From NCBI GenBank assembly GCA_030604195.1, contig JAUVWI010000001.1, positions 91,807 to 155,806 of the forward strand: a stretch of DNA of 64,000 nucleotides, written 5' to 3'. The position numbers and the translations under genes were made by a program. Source of the DNA: Spirochaetales bacterium (lineage in GTDB: Bacteria; Spirochaetota; Spirochaetia; SZUA-6; DRHE01). Positions 7,369-15,559 of this stretch are shown piece by piece (position 1 is the stretch's first letter; every line of letters starts with the position of its first letter). Below the pieces are notes generated by a model that saw only the letters and a program-made list of their open reading frames with translations, ran no database searches and was not told the DNA's origin.

Positions 7369-8539
7369 CCCAGGCTCTACCTCTACCAAAATCGCTCTCT
7401 ACCAGGCCGGGGCTGATTCTGTCCTTGCCGAACACTTAAGCGAGAATATTACTCACCCCCCCGAACAGCTGGAGAAGTCAAAAAATCCGAAGTGCCAGCA
7501 TGGTGCAATTACCCAGCTGGCCGCCCTATACGGGCCGCCCTGTACGGGCCGCCCTATGCGGGCCGCCCTATGCGGGCCGCCCTGTACGGGCACCTACGGC
7601 CTTCGGCCTACGGCCTACGGCCTACGGCTTCGCACCCAGGCGGTTAAGGATTTTCTTCGAAGAAACCAGGTAACCCGGCTTGACGCAGTGGCCGGCAGAG
7701 GCGGCCTGGTAAGACCCATACCTGCAGGTAGTTACAGAGTAACAAAAAAAATGATCGATGATCTTTCTTCCGGCCGTTACGGCTCTCACGCCTCAAATCT
7801 CGGCGCTCTCATAGCAGAAAAAATCGCTTCTGCATTTAACTGTCCCTGCCTTATAGCCGATCCGGTGGGGATTGATGAATTCGATCCCCTCTCCCGCTAC
7901 TCAGGCTTGCCGGGAATGGAGCGCCGCTGCCAGTCTCATGCCCTCAATATCAGAGCAACTGCAAGAAAAGCGGCCAAGAAGCTTAATACGACATTGGAGG
8001 AGGCCAATTTTATTGTAGCTCACCTGGGCGGAGGCATATCGATAGCAGCCCTTTACCGGGGCAAGATTATTGATGTGAATAATGCTTATGACGGCGGGCC
8101 CTTTTCTCCGCAGCGTACTGGAAGCCTGCCGACTACTCAGCTGGTGGAACTGGCCTTTTCCGGAAAATACAAGAGCGCTGAAGAATTGAATTACACCCTG
8201 ACCAGGAAATCAGGTCTGCTCGCTTACCTGGGCACGGATGACGGCCGGGAAATTCGCAAACGCATAGAGCAGGGAGATCAACAGGCCGCCCGGGTTTACC
8301 AGGCCATGGCCTTTCAAATTGCCAAAGAAATAGGCGCCATGGCTTCGGTGCTGAAAGGCAAGGTAAAGGCAATAATCATTACCGGCGGCATGGCGCATCC
8401 TCCGCTTACCGATTGGATCAGGGAACGAACCGGTTGGATCGCCCCCCTCCACCTATATCCGGGTGAACATGAAATGACCGCACTTGCCGAAGCCGGACTT
8501 CGCTTTTTACGAGGACAGGAAGAATTAAAAGATTACTAG
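7343..8539 (+). CDS. buk: Butyrate kinase with a minisatellite insertion and no ordinary start codon
   Basis: The reading frame encodes the acetokinase-family phosphate-1 motif ILVINPGSTSTKIALYQ, then DAVAGRGGLVRPIPAGSY, SGLPGMERRCQSHALNIRA, AHLGGGISIAALYRGK and a C-terminal ALKGKVKAIIITGG-like block, matching butyrate kinase, which makes ATP and butyrate from butyryl phosphate. The frame is open from 7343, but codons before the first motif are ATT ACG TAC AAT ATT CTG: no ATG, GTG or TTG. An ATT at 7343 (giving M-T-Y-N-ILVINPG) fits family alignments best; CTG 7358 is another option. Residues about 60-96 derive from a GC-rich tandem repeat (7519-7628), making the protein about 398 residues against a usual ~355. 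The first ATG in frame is inside the repeat (7556), downstream of the phosphate-binding motif, so a product begun there would lack that motif. Function may be impaired. Confidence 0.8.
   Translation: MTYNILVINPGSTSTKIALYQAGADSVLAEHLSENITHPPEQLEKSKNPKCQHGAITQLAALYGPPCTGRPMRAALCGPPCTGTYGLRPTAYGLRLRTQAVKDFLRRNQVTRLDAVAGRGGLVRPIPAGSYRVTKKMIDDLSSGRYGSHASNLGALIAEKIASAFNCPCLIADPVGIDEFDPLSRYSGLPGMERRCQSHALNIRATARKAAKKLNTTLEEANFIVAHLGGGISIAALYRGKIIDVNNAYDGGPFSPQRTGSLPTTQLVELAFSGKYKSAEELNYTLTRKSGLLAYLGTDDGREIRKRIEQGDQQAARVYQAMAFQIAKEIGAMASVLKGKVKAIIITGGMAHPPLTDWIRERTGWIAPLHLYPGEHEMTALAEAGLRFLRGQEELKDY
7519..7628 (+). repeat. GC-rich minisatellite inside butyrate kinase
   Basis: Five consecutive 14-bp units of consensus GGCCGCCCTATGCG (7519-7588; variants at the TAT/TGT and GCG/ACG positions) are followed, after a short GGCAC linker, by five 7-bp units of consensus CTACGGC (7594-7628). 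The frame stays open across both arrays, yielding low-complexity peptide rich in Pro, Cys, Gly, Ala and Leu. Intact homologues have about 33 fewer residues here. Base composition contrasts sharply with the flanking gene. Confidence 0.85.
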
Positions 8540-8541
8540 CC

Positions 8542-9471
8542 TTGCCTCGATCGATTACCGCATTTGTCATTCCCCTGCTTATTTTATTTTCAGCCGGGCA
8601 AATACCCCTCTTTTCCGATTATCCGGAGATACTAGAATTAAGCCGCAAAGATATTCTTTTTATACAACTCCAGGATGATTTGAAGCTCTATTTCCAGAGC
8701 CAAAGCCGGCTTGATCCCGGCCGGGGACCTGCCTTTAAATTATTCCAATACCGTAATGACAGGGAACAAAATATTTTTTCTCTGGCAGCGCGCCTGAATA
8801 TACCCTATGACACCATAGCCACATTGAATGGGCTGGATCATTCGGGCACTATAAAAGCGGGGACCTTGATCTTTGTGCCCAATATGCCTGGAATTTTCGT
8901 GCCTCTCTCTCCGGATTCATCTTTCAGTGAAATACTGCACACCATACGCACACCCCGGTTTGAATTCGGCCGGGAGGTTTTACTCCGTCTGACTGACGGC
9001 TCGAAAGCTATGCTCTTTTTCCCGGGAGAACGCTTTCATCCCCTCGAGCGTGCCTATTTTTTAGAGATACTATTCCGCTTACCCCTTGCTTCAGGAAAAC
9101 TGAGCTCACCCTTCGGCAGAAGGGCAGATCCCTTCACCGGCCATCCGGAGTTCCATAATGGGATCGACCTGGCAGCGCCGGCGGGAAGCGAAGTGCTGGC
9201 AGCTCGTGACGGTACGGTGCAGCAGGTAGGATATCACGAGGTACTGGGAAATTACTTAATTCTCGCTCACCAGGGCGGTTTCCAGACAGTTTACGGTCAC
9301 CTGCATACTATAGGGGTGGTATTGCAACAAAAAGTCACTTCCGGTATGATTATCGGCAGTGTTGGCAGTACCGGCCGCTCAACGGGACCGCATCTGCACT
9401 TTGAAATAAGGAGAGGGGGAGATGTCCGGGACCCGGTGCCGCTGCTCCCTTTAGGAAGAAAGAGAAATTGA
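8542..9471 (+). CDS. Exported LysM-M23 family metallopeptidase (murein endopeptidase)
   Basis: The 309-residue protein has an N-terminal hydrophobic signal segment, a LysM-type domain (about residues 72-115: SLAARLNIPYDTIATLNGL) and a C-terminal M23/LytM domain with all zinc-site motifs: HNGIDLAAPAG (HxxxD), VYGHLHTIG (HLH) and GPHLHFEIR. It is expected to cut peptidoglycan cross-links in the periplasm or to regulate amidases. The start is TTG at 8542, two bases after the buk stop; no close Shine-Dalgarno is seen, so coupling to buk translation is likely. It overlaps the next gene by four bases (TTGA). Confidence 0.85.
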   Translation: MPRSITAFVIPLLILFSAGQIPLFSDYPEILELSRKDILFIQLQDDLKLYFQSQSRLDPGRGPAFKLFQYRNDREQNIFSLAARLNIPYDTIATLNGLDHSGTIKAGTLIFVPNMPGIFVPLSPDSSFSEILHTIRTPRFEFGREVLLRLTDGSKAMLFFPGERFHPLERAYFLEILFRLPLASGKLSSPFGRRADPFTGHPEFHNGIDLAAPAGSEVLAARDGTVQQVGYHEVLGNYLILAHQGGFQTVYGHLHTIGVVLQQKVTSGMIIGSVGSTGRSTGPHLHFEIRRGGDVRDPVPLLPLGRKRN

Positions 9472-10472
9472 ATACTTTAAAAAAGACTATTCCCTTGATT
9501 CTTCTCTCCCTGGCACTAATCAGTGTTTACCCGGAAAATGTTCGCGGATTAATTGTTGATGAAGCATATATACAAACAGTCAGCGGCTATGAGCAGACTC
9601 TGGAAATTGCATTAGAAGAAGCTGCCGCCATATATATTGAGGGAAATTCCCAATTCCTCATAGCGCTGCAGATGGAACTTATCCTCTCAAGTACTATGAA
9701 AAAATATTCTGACAGTTTCGGCATAGCAGTTTATAAAAGGGTGAATCCTCAACCACAAAAGGGTCTGAAATTTTTTAAAGCGGAAAGGGTCTTTTTTCAT
9801 TATCTCCCCTATCAGAACAGGATATATATTAACCTGCCTCTCTCCCGGAGCGCCATAGACAATACCGGCTCTTTCACCCTGGAAGAACCACTAATAATGG
9901 AAGACTTCCCTCTGATTGTTTCCATGATCCCTCTGATGAAAGGAATTCCCAGCTCCGTAATTGATAATAAATTCTATTTGAATATAAAACCCATTTTAAT
10001 GAAAGCGGGCTCTCTTAAAGTGGAGATTGCTCTTCCCGGTGGCAGCCGGGCGGCAGACACGACTCAAATGGCAGATGAAATATTCCAGCTTTATATCGAC
10101 GGACAAAAAATCATTGAACCCTTCTTCATGCCGGAGATTGAATCCGGGATTCACCGGCTCAAGATATCTTCAATGCTTTTCCAGGAAATAAATGGTACTT
10201 TTACCATTGAACCGGCCCAGGAGAAGGTGCTGCAATTTGAGCTGCAGGAACCCAAGAGTTTTTTAAATATCACTGTGCCGCGGGGTGCTGAAATATACCT
10301 GGATGGCGACAAGCTGTCGCAACAGCAGATCAACAGCCTTTCCTTAAGTGAAGGGAGCCACACTGTAATCATTAAAATCGGCGATTACAGTATCAGCAAA
10401 AAAATTAACATTGTGGCCGGAAAAAACTACAATCTCTCTGTAATTTTTGATATTATTATAGAGGAGGATTAA
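9468..10472 (+). CDS. Exported protein with C-terminal PEGA-like domain
   Basis: The 334-residue protein has a signal peptide (about residues 1-26), a central region of unknown fold (about 30-250) and a C-terminal PEGA-like beta domain (about 258-334; LNITVPRGAEIYLDGDKL ... SEGSHTVIIKIGDY). PEGA domains occur in surface or periplasmic proteins. The start is a TTG overlapping the stop of the M23 peptidase. It is the last gene before a strong intrinsic terminator. No enzymatic motif was seen. Confidence 0.75.
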   Translation: MNTLKKTIPLILLSLALISVYPENVRGLIVDEAYIQTVSGYEQTLEIALEEAAAIYIEGNSQFLIALQMELILSSTMKKYSDSFGIAVYKRVNPQPQKGLKFFKAERVFFHYLPYQNRIYINLPLSRSAIDNTGSFTLEEPLIMEDFPLIVSMIPLMKGIPSSVIDNKFYLNIKPILMKAGSLKVEIALPGGSRAADTTQMADEIFQLYIDGQKIIEPFFMPEIESGIHRLKISSMLFQEINGTFTIEPAQEKVLQFELQEPKSFLNITVPRGAEIYLDGDKLSQQQINSLSLSEGSHTVIIKIGDYSISKKINIVAGKNYNLSVIFDIIIEED

Positions 10473-10567
10473 CTTTTTTCTTTAAATATCCGATAATTGG
10501 GATGTCGGTAGCTAAGTATAGTTCCCCTCCCAGTTTACTATATGAAATACCGGCACCCAAATGGGTT

Positions 10568-10599
10568 GGCCGGCTCTAATTTAGAGCCGGCCTTTTTTT
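10568..10599 (+). terminator. Intrinsic terminator of the mla-ptb-buk operon
   Basis: A perfect 12-bp stem, GGCCGGCTCTAA (10568-10579) and TTAGAGCCGGCC (10581-10592), separated by one base, is followed at once by seven T. It lies about 95 bp after the PEGA-like gene and ends the plus-strand unit. Confidence 0.9.
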
Positions 10600-10606
10600 A
10601 TCCCGG

Positions 10607-10724
10607 TGCTATGATAGCTCAAAAGTTTGTTATTTTAACAAGAAATATTAAAGTCCAGCGCCCGAATATATTGAGTTGAACTTCTACCTTAAGAACTTTG
10701 GTTGCGGATGTAATCTGCGATGGG
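10607..10724 (+). repeat. Dispersed hairpin repeat, copy 1 (upstream of PBP1A)
   Basis: This 118-bp element begins TGCTATGATAGC and ends CTGCGATGGG. It contains a TTGTTA/TAACAA hairpin in its first half, and AAGTCCA (10651-10657) opposite TGAACTT (10677-10683) flanking the shared core CGCCCGAATATATTG. Copies with the same ends or core occur at 25456, 53826 and 63335 (minus). It ends nine bases before the PBP1A promoter. It is type A in its first half (shared with copy 2). Confidence 0.8.
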
Positions 10725-10732
10725 TAAGAGGA

Positions 10733-10761
10733 TTGACAAAATCCCTCTAATTAAGCATAAA
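10733..10761 (+). promoter_or_regulatory. Promoter of the PBP1A-gcvH unit
   Basis: Consensus TTGACA (10733-10738), 17-bp spacer and CATAAA (10756-10761). Transcription would begin close to the ATG at 10769, which has no Shine-Dalgarno, so the message may be leaderless. Confidence 0.5.
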
Positions 10762-10768
10762 TTCAGCT

Positions 10769-13255
10769 ATGATTAAACGCCGGAGAATACTGGGAGGCGT
10801 ACTGATAGGATCTGGCTTTTTTCTGGCCGTTATTGTTGGAATTGCCCTGGGCCTGGCTCTTTCCGCAACAAGGAATATTCAGAACCTTGAACAGCTTCAG
10901 GTACATAAGCCTTCCCTGCCCACCCAGATACTGGACAGCCAGGGAAGACTGATTACCCAATTTTTCTCGGATGAGAAGAGAGAGATTGTTTCCATAAATG
11001 AATTGCCTAAGTCACTGATTCAGGCACTTTTAACCCGTGAGGATCGGTATTTCTATGATCACCACGGCTTCCGCATTATGTATATGCTCGGTGCTGCCTG
11101 GGATATACTTACGGGACGCTCTTTTCGCGGCGGTTCCACCCTGACCCAGCAGCTGGCCGGGTACGTCTATGCTGATCGTACTGATATTTCCCTTAAGAGA
11201 AAACTTGTTGAACTCTGGTGGGCGATCCAACTGGAGCGGGCTCTGACCAAAGACGAAATACTGGAACGTTACCTGAATCTTATGTATTTCGGTCACAACA
11301 CCTATGGCGTTGAGGCGGCTTCGCAGTTCTATTTTAAACATTCAGTCAGGCAGAACACCCTGGCGGAATCAGTAATTCTGGTTATACAGCTCGCCAATCC
11401 CGGAAGATATTCCCCTATCAATCACCCCAACCGCGCTAATAAACTCCAGCGTGAGATTCTGGACCAGATGGTGAAGCTGGGCTACTCTACCCAGGAAGAG
11501 GCGGATCTCTCTTTTCAGGAGTACTGGCGGAATTATGATTTTACCCGCAGCAATATTGCCAGCGCCTGGCTGGAAAGGGAGGACAAGGCCCCTTACTTCA
11601 GCGAATATGTGCGCCAGCGTTTAGAGGAACAGCTTTTCGGCGCCATGGACCTCTATAAAGAGGGTTTAGTGGTGCACACTACTCTTAACCTTGATTACCA
11701 GGAAATAGCCGATCAGGTAATGGGCAAACGCATCAGCTGGGTTAGCCGGCTCCATCAGGAACAGTCGAACTTGAGGATTGCCTATACCGAAGATTACTTC
11801 CTGCCCATAGTCGACCTTCTCTCCTTGACCTTTAATATCGAAGATATCCGCTTTACCGGCAGCAAACAGAAGGCCCAGGCCAGAGATATTTACCTTAAAG
11901 AGCTGAATCCGGTAGTCGACATAATTTCCATGATCTTCGGGGCTGAAGAGCTTAAATTTGCTTCCCGCGTAGGTTATGCCAGAGAGGCTAAGAAATCCAA
12001 AGAGACCCGGGTTGAGGGCGCACTGGTAAGTATAGATTCCCGGAAAGGCTATATCCTGTCTATGGTAGGCGGAAGAAGGTTTGAAAGCACCAACCAGTTC
12101 AACAGGGCGGTACAGGCCAAAGTGCAGCCGGGATCAGCCTTCAAGCCCCTATATTATTCTATGGCCATCAGCTCTCGAAAATTCACCCCTGCAACTATGA
12201 TCATGGATAAACCGGTGGTTTTCTGGAATGATGATAACACCCCCTATATTCCCCTTAACTATAAGGGAGAATGGAAGGGTCCCGTGCTCCTGCGCTACGC
12301 CCTTTCCCATTCCATGAATATTCCATCATTAAAGGTGCTGGACGGTATCGGCTTTGATGGAGCCATTACCAGGGCAAGCAGGATGCTCAATATAACCGAC
12401 CCGGCCGATATTGAACGCATCTTCCCGCGAAAATACCCTCTGGGACTTGGTGTGATTACGGTATCACCTTTGGAAATGGCCAAAGCTTTTGCCGTTTTTC
12501 CTAATCAGGGTCGCGCTGTAGAGCCTATTGCCATACGCTACGTGGAAGACAGGAACGGGCGGCTTATCCTGGAGCAGGAAAAGGAACTCCGCGCCAGACA
12601 GATGCGCGCCGGAGAATCACAGGCCATTATGTCTCCGCAGGAAGCTTATATTATGGTAAATATGCTGCAGAGCACCGTATCATCAGGCACCCTGCGCTAC
12701 GCTGAGCACACGGTTGACGGCTTTGACCGGCCCATAGCCGGCAAAACAGGCACAACCCAGAACTGGTCCGCTGCCTGGACCGTGGGTTTTACTCCTCAGA
12801 TTACCACTGCCGTCTGGTTCGGCTTTGACGAAGGCGGCCATTCTCTGGGGATTAACCTTTCCGGCGCAGTTTCAGCGGCGCCTGCCTGGGCGGAATATAT
12901 GAAGAATGTGCACCAGAAACTCTCGGTTGTAGATTTTATCAAGCCGGAAAGCGGCTTGATCGAGGTTGATGTCTGCTCCAAATCCGGCATGCTGCCCACC
13001 GGTTACTGCACAGATGGCACTATTAAGGAAATCTTCTTATCCGGCACAGAACCCAGAAATTTCTGCGAACTGCACAAGTATGAATTTGAGCAGAAGGAAT
13101 CATTTAAAGAGAATCTCAAGAGCGCTATTCTCTTTGATACTACTAGCAACTTCACACTGCCGGAAATGAATATACCGATTTTAGAAGAATTGGAGAACAC
13201 CGGGGAGTCTCCGGAGAAGAGCCCGGACGAATCGGGAAATCCCCTGTTGGATTGA
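10769..13255 (+). CDS. Class A penicillin-binding protein (transglycosylase/transpeptidase)
   Basis: The 828-residue protein has a signal anchor (about residues 8-32), a GT51 glycosyltransferase domain (catalytic EDRYFYDHHG at 91-100, GGSTLTQQLAG at 121-131, then LERALTKDEILERYLN and YFGHNTYGVEAAS) and a transpeptidase domain (SAFK at about 456, SHSMN, and GKTGTT at about 657). It polymerises and cross-links peptidoglycan outside the inner membrane. A spacer of about 100 residues between the domains contains similar blocks near 342 and 386 (FNIEDIRF; FGAEELKF). The C-terminal extension has Cys-rich segments (VCSKSGMLPTGYC, FCELHK) common in spirochaete and other PBP1A tails. It is followed by gcvH with a four-base ORF-end overlap region. 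Confidence 0.93.
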   Translation: MIKRRRILGGVLIGSGFFLAVIVGIALGLALSATRNIQNLEQLQVHKPSLPTQILDSQGRLITQFFSDEKREIVSINELPKSLIQALLTREDRYFYDHHGFRIMYMLGAAWDILTGRSFRGGSTLTQQLAGYVYADRTDISLKRKLVELWWAIQLERALTKDEILERYLNLMYFGHNTYGVEAASQFYFKHSVRQNTLAESVILVIQLANPGRYSPINHPNRANKLQREILDQMVKLGYSTQEEADLSFQEYWRNYDFTRSNIASAWLEREDKAPYFSEYVRQRLEEQLFGAMDLYKEGLVVHTTLNLDYQEIADQVMGKRISWVSRLHQEQSNLRIAYTEDYFLPIVDLLSLTFNIEDIRFTGSKQKAQARDIYLKELNPVVDIISMIFGAEELKFASRVGYAREAKKSKETRVEGALVSIDSRKGYILSMVGGRRFESTNQFNRAVQAKVQPGSAFKPLYYSMAISSRKFTPATMIMDKPVVFWNDDNTPYIPLNYKGEWKGPVLLRYALSHSMNIPSLKVLDGIGFDGAITRASRMLNITDPADIERIFPRKYPLGLGVITVSPLEMAKAFAVFPNQGRAVEPIAIRYVEDRNGRLILEQEKELRARQMRAGESQAIMSPQEAYIMVNMLQSTVSSGTLRYAEHTVDGFDRPIAGKTGTTQNWSAAWTVGFTPQITTAVWFGFDEGGHSLGINLSGAVSAAPAWAEYMKNVHQKLSVVDFIKPESGLIEVDVCSKSGMLPTGYCTDGTIKEIFLSGTEPRNFCELHKYEFEQKESFKENLKSAILFDTTSNFTLPEMNIPILEELENTGESPEKSPDESGNPLLD

Positions 13256-13278
13256 CTTGTTTTAAAAAGGAGGCCCTG

Positions 13279-13659
13279 ATGTCAACCAGGCTTTATTCCA
13301 GAGACCACCAGTGGGCACTAAAGGAAGGAAAACGTATTCGTGTCGGTATTTCTGATTTTGCTCAGGCAGAACTGGGTGAAATTGCCTATGTTGAACTCCC
13401 CCCCATAGGGAAAGCGGTAAGCGCCGGGGAAGCGGTCTGTTCCATTGATTCACTGAAATCATCGAGCGAGATCTATTCGCCTGCCGGCGGAACAGTTGTG
13501 GAGGTTAATGACATACTCCGGCATGAGGAGCAGTGCGCTATAATCAATGAAGATCCCCTGGGTAAGGGCTGGCTCTTTGTTCTGGAGCTAAAAACCATAG
13601 ATGAGCTTGACGACCTTCTATCCCTGGCAGAGTACCAGCATTTCATTAAAGATGGCTGA
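13279..13659 (+). CDS. gcvH: Glycine cleavage system H-like lipoyl protein (orphan)
   Basis: The 126-residue protein is a complete H-protein: YSRDHQWALKEGKRIRVGIS, ELGEIAYVELPPIGKAV and the lipoyl-attachment segment SIDSLKSSSEIYSPAGG with Lys60. The ATG at 13279 has AAGGAGG at the right spacing; an upstream TTG at 13252 was rejected. H-protein carries the aminomethyl intermediate between P, T and L proteins, but none of those genes is nearby, so it may act with unlinked partners or as a lipoyl carrier in another pathway. The last bases overlap the following ParB-like gene by eight. Confidence 0.88.
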   Translation: MSTRLYSRDHQWALKEGKRIRVGISDFAQAELGEIAYVELPPIGKAVSAGEAVCSIDSLKSSSEIYSPAGGTVVEVNDILRHEEQCAIINEDPLGKGWLFVLELKTIDELDDLLSLAEYQHFIKDG

Positions 13660-14059
13660 GCAATTTTTCAAGCGCCTCGCTCCCTCCTCCATAATTGTCA
13701 AAAAAAGGGTGCGCCATGATATCGGCAATCTCACACCCCTTATGGAAAGCCTGAAACAATATGGCCAGCTCAGTCCCATTATTGTGAACAGCAAAAATGA
13801 GCTGATTGCCGGAGAGCGCAGATTGGCAGCGGCTAAAAGACTGGGCTGGCCGGCCATTGATGCCCTGGTAATCGAACGTAATTCTGAACTGGATAAACTG
13901 CAGATCGAGGTGGAAGAGAATATCCAGCGCAGTAATTTTACCATGGAAGAGATACAGGAGGCTTTTATACGTTTGGATAAACTTGCTAAACCCGGCCTTA
14001 TAAAATGTATAATTGCCTTTTTGAAAAAGCTCTTTAAGAAAATATTTAAGGGGGAGTAA
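13652..14059 (+). CDS. Miniature ParB-fold protein with C-terminal amphipathic helix
   Basis: From the ATG at 13652 the protein is 135 residues. It holds a ParB/Srx N-terminal domain with the CTP-binding-type boxes GQLSPIIV (38-45), GERRLAAAKRLG (54-65) and ENIQR (90-93 region). The helix-turn-helix and dimerisation domains of true ParB are absent. Instead it ends in a Lys-rich amphipathic helix (about 115-134, CIIAFLKKLFKKIFKGE) that looks like a membrane-association segment. Family knowledge: ParB and Noc are CTPase clamps. A role in envelope or chromosome positioning is inference. It is translationally linked to gcvH (8-bp overlap) and sits in the PBP1A unit. Confidence 0.7.
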   Translation: MAEQFFKRLAPSSIIVKKRVRHDIGNLTPLMESLKQYGQLSPIIVNSKNELIAGERRLAAAKRLGWPAIDALVIERNSELDKLQIEVEENIQRSNFTMEEIQEAFIRLDKLAKPGLIKCIIAFLKKLFKKIFKGE

Positions 14060-14062
14060 GTT

Positions 14063-14677
14063 ATGAAAATTCGTTTCCTGGGCCACGCCGGTTTTATTAT
14101 TGAAGACAGGTTTAAAATAAGCATCGATCCTTACGATATAACAGCAAATGAAAAAATGGATTTTATCTTTATTACCCATGCTCATTATGATCATTGCTCA
14201 CCTGAGGACATCGCCAGGTTGGCTGATCCCGGTAAAACAGTGATCATCGCCACTCCGGACTGCGCGGAAAAGGTTGCCGCATTGGGCGTCAGAACAGTTG
14301 AAGTAAAGCCCGGCAGGGAATACAATCCCGGGATCAAGTTCAGAACCATTCCCGCTTACAACATTGGCAAGCCTTTTCACCCTAAAGCCAACAATTGGGT
14401 AGGTTACCTGATAAACGGTCTTGAGCAGAGTGTTTATCACTGCGGAGATACGGACAATATTCCGGAAATGGCGGGTTTGAGACCGGATGTGTTCCTGGTT
14501 CCCGTTGGCGGCACCTATACCATGGATGCAAAAGGTGCAGCCGCGGCCATCGAGGCGGTATTTCCACGCCGGGTAATACCAATGCATTATGGAAAAATTG
14601 TGGGAACGAGGGGCGATGCTTTGGAACTGCAAAGGCTAACCGGTTTTGCGGTGGATATTCTTGAAGCTGAGGAGTAA
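14063..14677 (+). CDS. Metallo-beta-lactamase-fold hydrolase (UPF0173/UlaG-like)
   Basis: The 204-residue protein has the HxHxDH metal site in ITHAHYDHCSPED (about residues 35-47), a GHAGFIIEDRFKISIDPY N-terminus, YHCGDTDNIPEM with the bridging Asp, and a C-terminal MHYGKIVGT. This resembles the small single-domain MBL-fold hydrolases annotated as UPF0173. Substrate unknown. It starts four bases after the ParB-like gene and its 3' end overlaps the convergent minus-strand gene by 42 bp. Confidence 0.82.
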   Translation: MKIRFLGHAGFIIEDRFKISIDPYDITANEKMDFIFITHAHYDHCSPEDIARLADPGKTVIIATPDCAEKVAALGVRTVEVKPGREYNPGIKFRTIPAYNIGKPFHPKANNWVGYLINGLEQSVYHCGDTDNIPEMAGLRPDVFLVPVGGTYTMDAKGAAAAIEAVFPRRVIPMHYGKIVGTRGDALELQRLTGFAVDILEAEE

Positions 14678-15556
14678 TCTCTTTACCCAGCCCTTATTTT
14701 TCTCCTTACCATAGAGGCTTCGGAAATTGACCGCTGCCTCTTTCAGGGTGAAGCCCTCGCCATATTTCTTTTTCAAAGCATCCCAATGGCGCACAATCCA
14801 GACATAGAGGTCTGCGTCTGTCCTGCCGGGAAAATAATTAAGGATCTTTTCCTCACCGATTACGTTAATAAGCGGCATATAGACATTATCAAACCAGGAA
14901 ATCATTCCTTTTGCAAATGAAATTTCCTTTTCCTGTCCCTGGTTAAGATAATACTTATGACCATTTATATGCCTGATTATCTCATCGTAGCGCCCGGTGG
15001 CGCTGAATTCTATTATTGGCTGCGGGCGTTTTTCAGCGAGCCCGGTGAAGGCATAAAATTCCTTTTTTTCCAGGGAAATAACCTCACGCTTCAGCGCCGG
15101 GGCAGTCATATTGGCTTTGAGCTTTAACCTGGAGTTCAAAGAGATCACTTCCGCGTCAATAAATTCAACCCCCTGCGCCCTGGCTACAGATACACGATGA
15201 TTTCCGTCACGTACAAAATAGACACCGCCGATCTCATATAGCTTAATCGCAGGAAGGATTACCTGTTTATGATGAGCCAGGTCAACCCGCTCCCATCTGC
15301 CGCGCAGATGTCGATGTCTGGGCAGAAAATACCTGGTAAAATCACGGTAGCGTCCTTCACTGCCGGTAATAAGGGATATGGGCACGGCCTTCATTCCACG
15401 GTAAGATTCACTTCCCGGTTTGATAATATCCCTTACTTCCTGCAGGGATAGGAGCTCATCCTTTTCCAGCTTCAACAGGGACAGTATTGAAGAAAATAAA
15501 GCCCTGGACCGGGCTTTATTGAAATCTTCATGGGCCAGTGCGTTAAAGTTGCTCAT
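14636..15556 (-). CDS. ParB/sulfiredoxin-fold domain protein
   Basis: The 306-residue protein contains a ParB-like segment in the middle of its first half (about residues 90-140: HHKQVILPAIKLYEIGGVYF then VRDGNHRVSVARAQG), where GNHRVSVA matches the nucleotide-contacting box of the fold. The rest (about 150-306) is of unknown fold. Comparable proteins are annotated as transcriptional regulators or ParB-like nucleases without proof. Start ATG at 15556. Its 3' end overlaps the MBL gene by 42 bp on opposite strands, with both frames apparently coding. It is the last gene of a minus-strand set of three. Confidence 0.7.
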   Translation of the reverse strand: MSNFNALAHEDFNKARSRALFSSILSLLKLEKDELLSLQEVRDIIKPGSESYRGMKAVPISLITGSEGRYRDFTRYFLPRHRHLRGRWERVDLAHHKQVILPAIKLYEIGGVYFVRDGNHRVSVARAQGVEFIDAEVISLNSRLKLKANMTAPALKREVISLEKKEFYAFTGLAEKRPQPIIEFSATGRYDEIIRHINGHKYYLNQGQEKEISFAKGMISWFDNVYMPLINVIGEEKILNYFPGRTDADLYVWIVRHWDALKKKYGEGFTLKEAAVNFRSLYGKEKNKGWVKRLLLSFKNIHRKTG

Positions 15557-15559
15557 TAC

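Noticed and set aside
10473..10768. Small gene between the PEGA-like protein and PBP1A
   Set aside because: Only short frames are open; the stretch is explained by a terminator, the repeat and a promoter.
10727..10770. Hairpin repeat copy 1 as a riboswitch for the PBP1A unit
   Set aside because: The candidate promoter lies after the repeat, so the repeat would not be in the main transcript.
13601..13651. Longer N-terminus of the ParB-like protein from 13601
   Set aside because: The extra residues overlap gcvH in another frame and show no family similarity.
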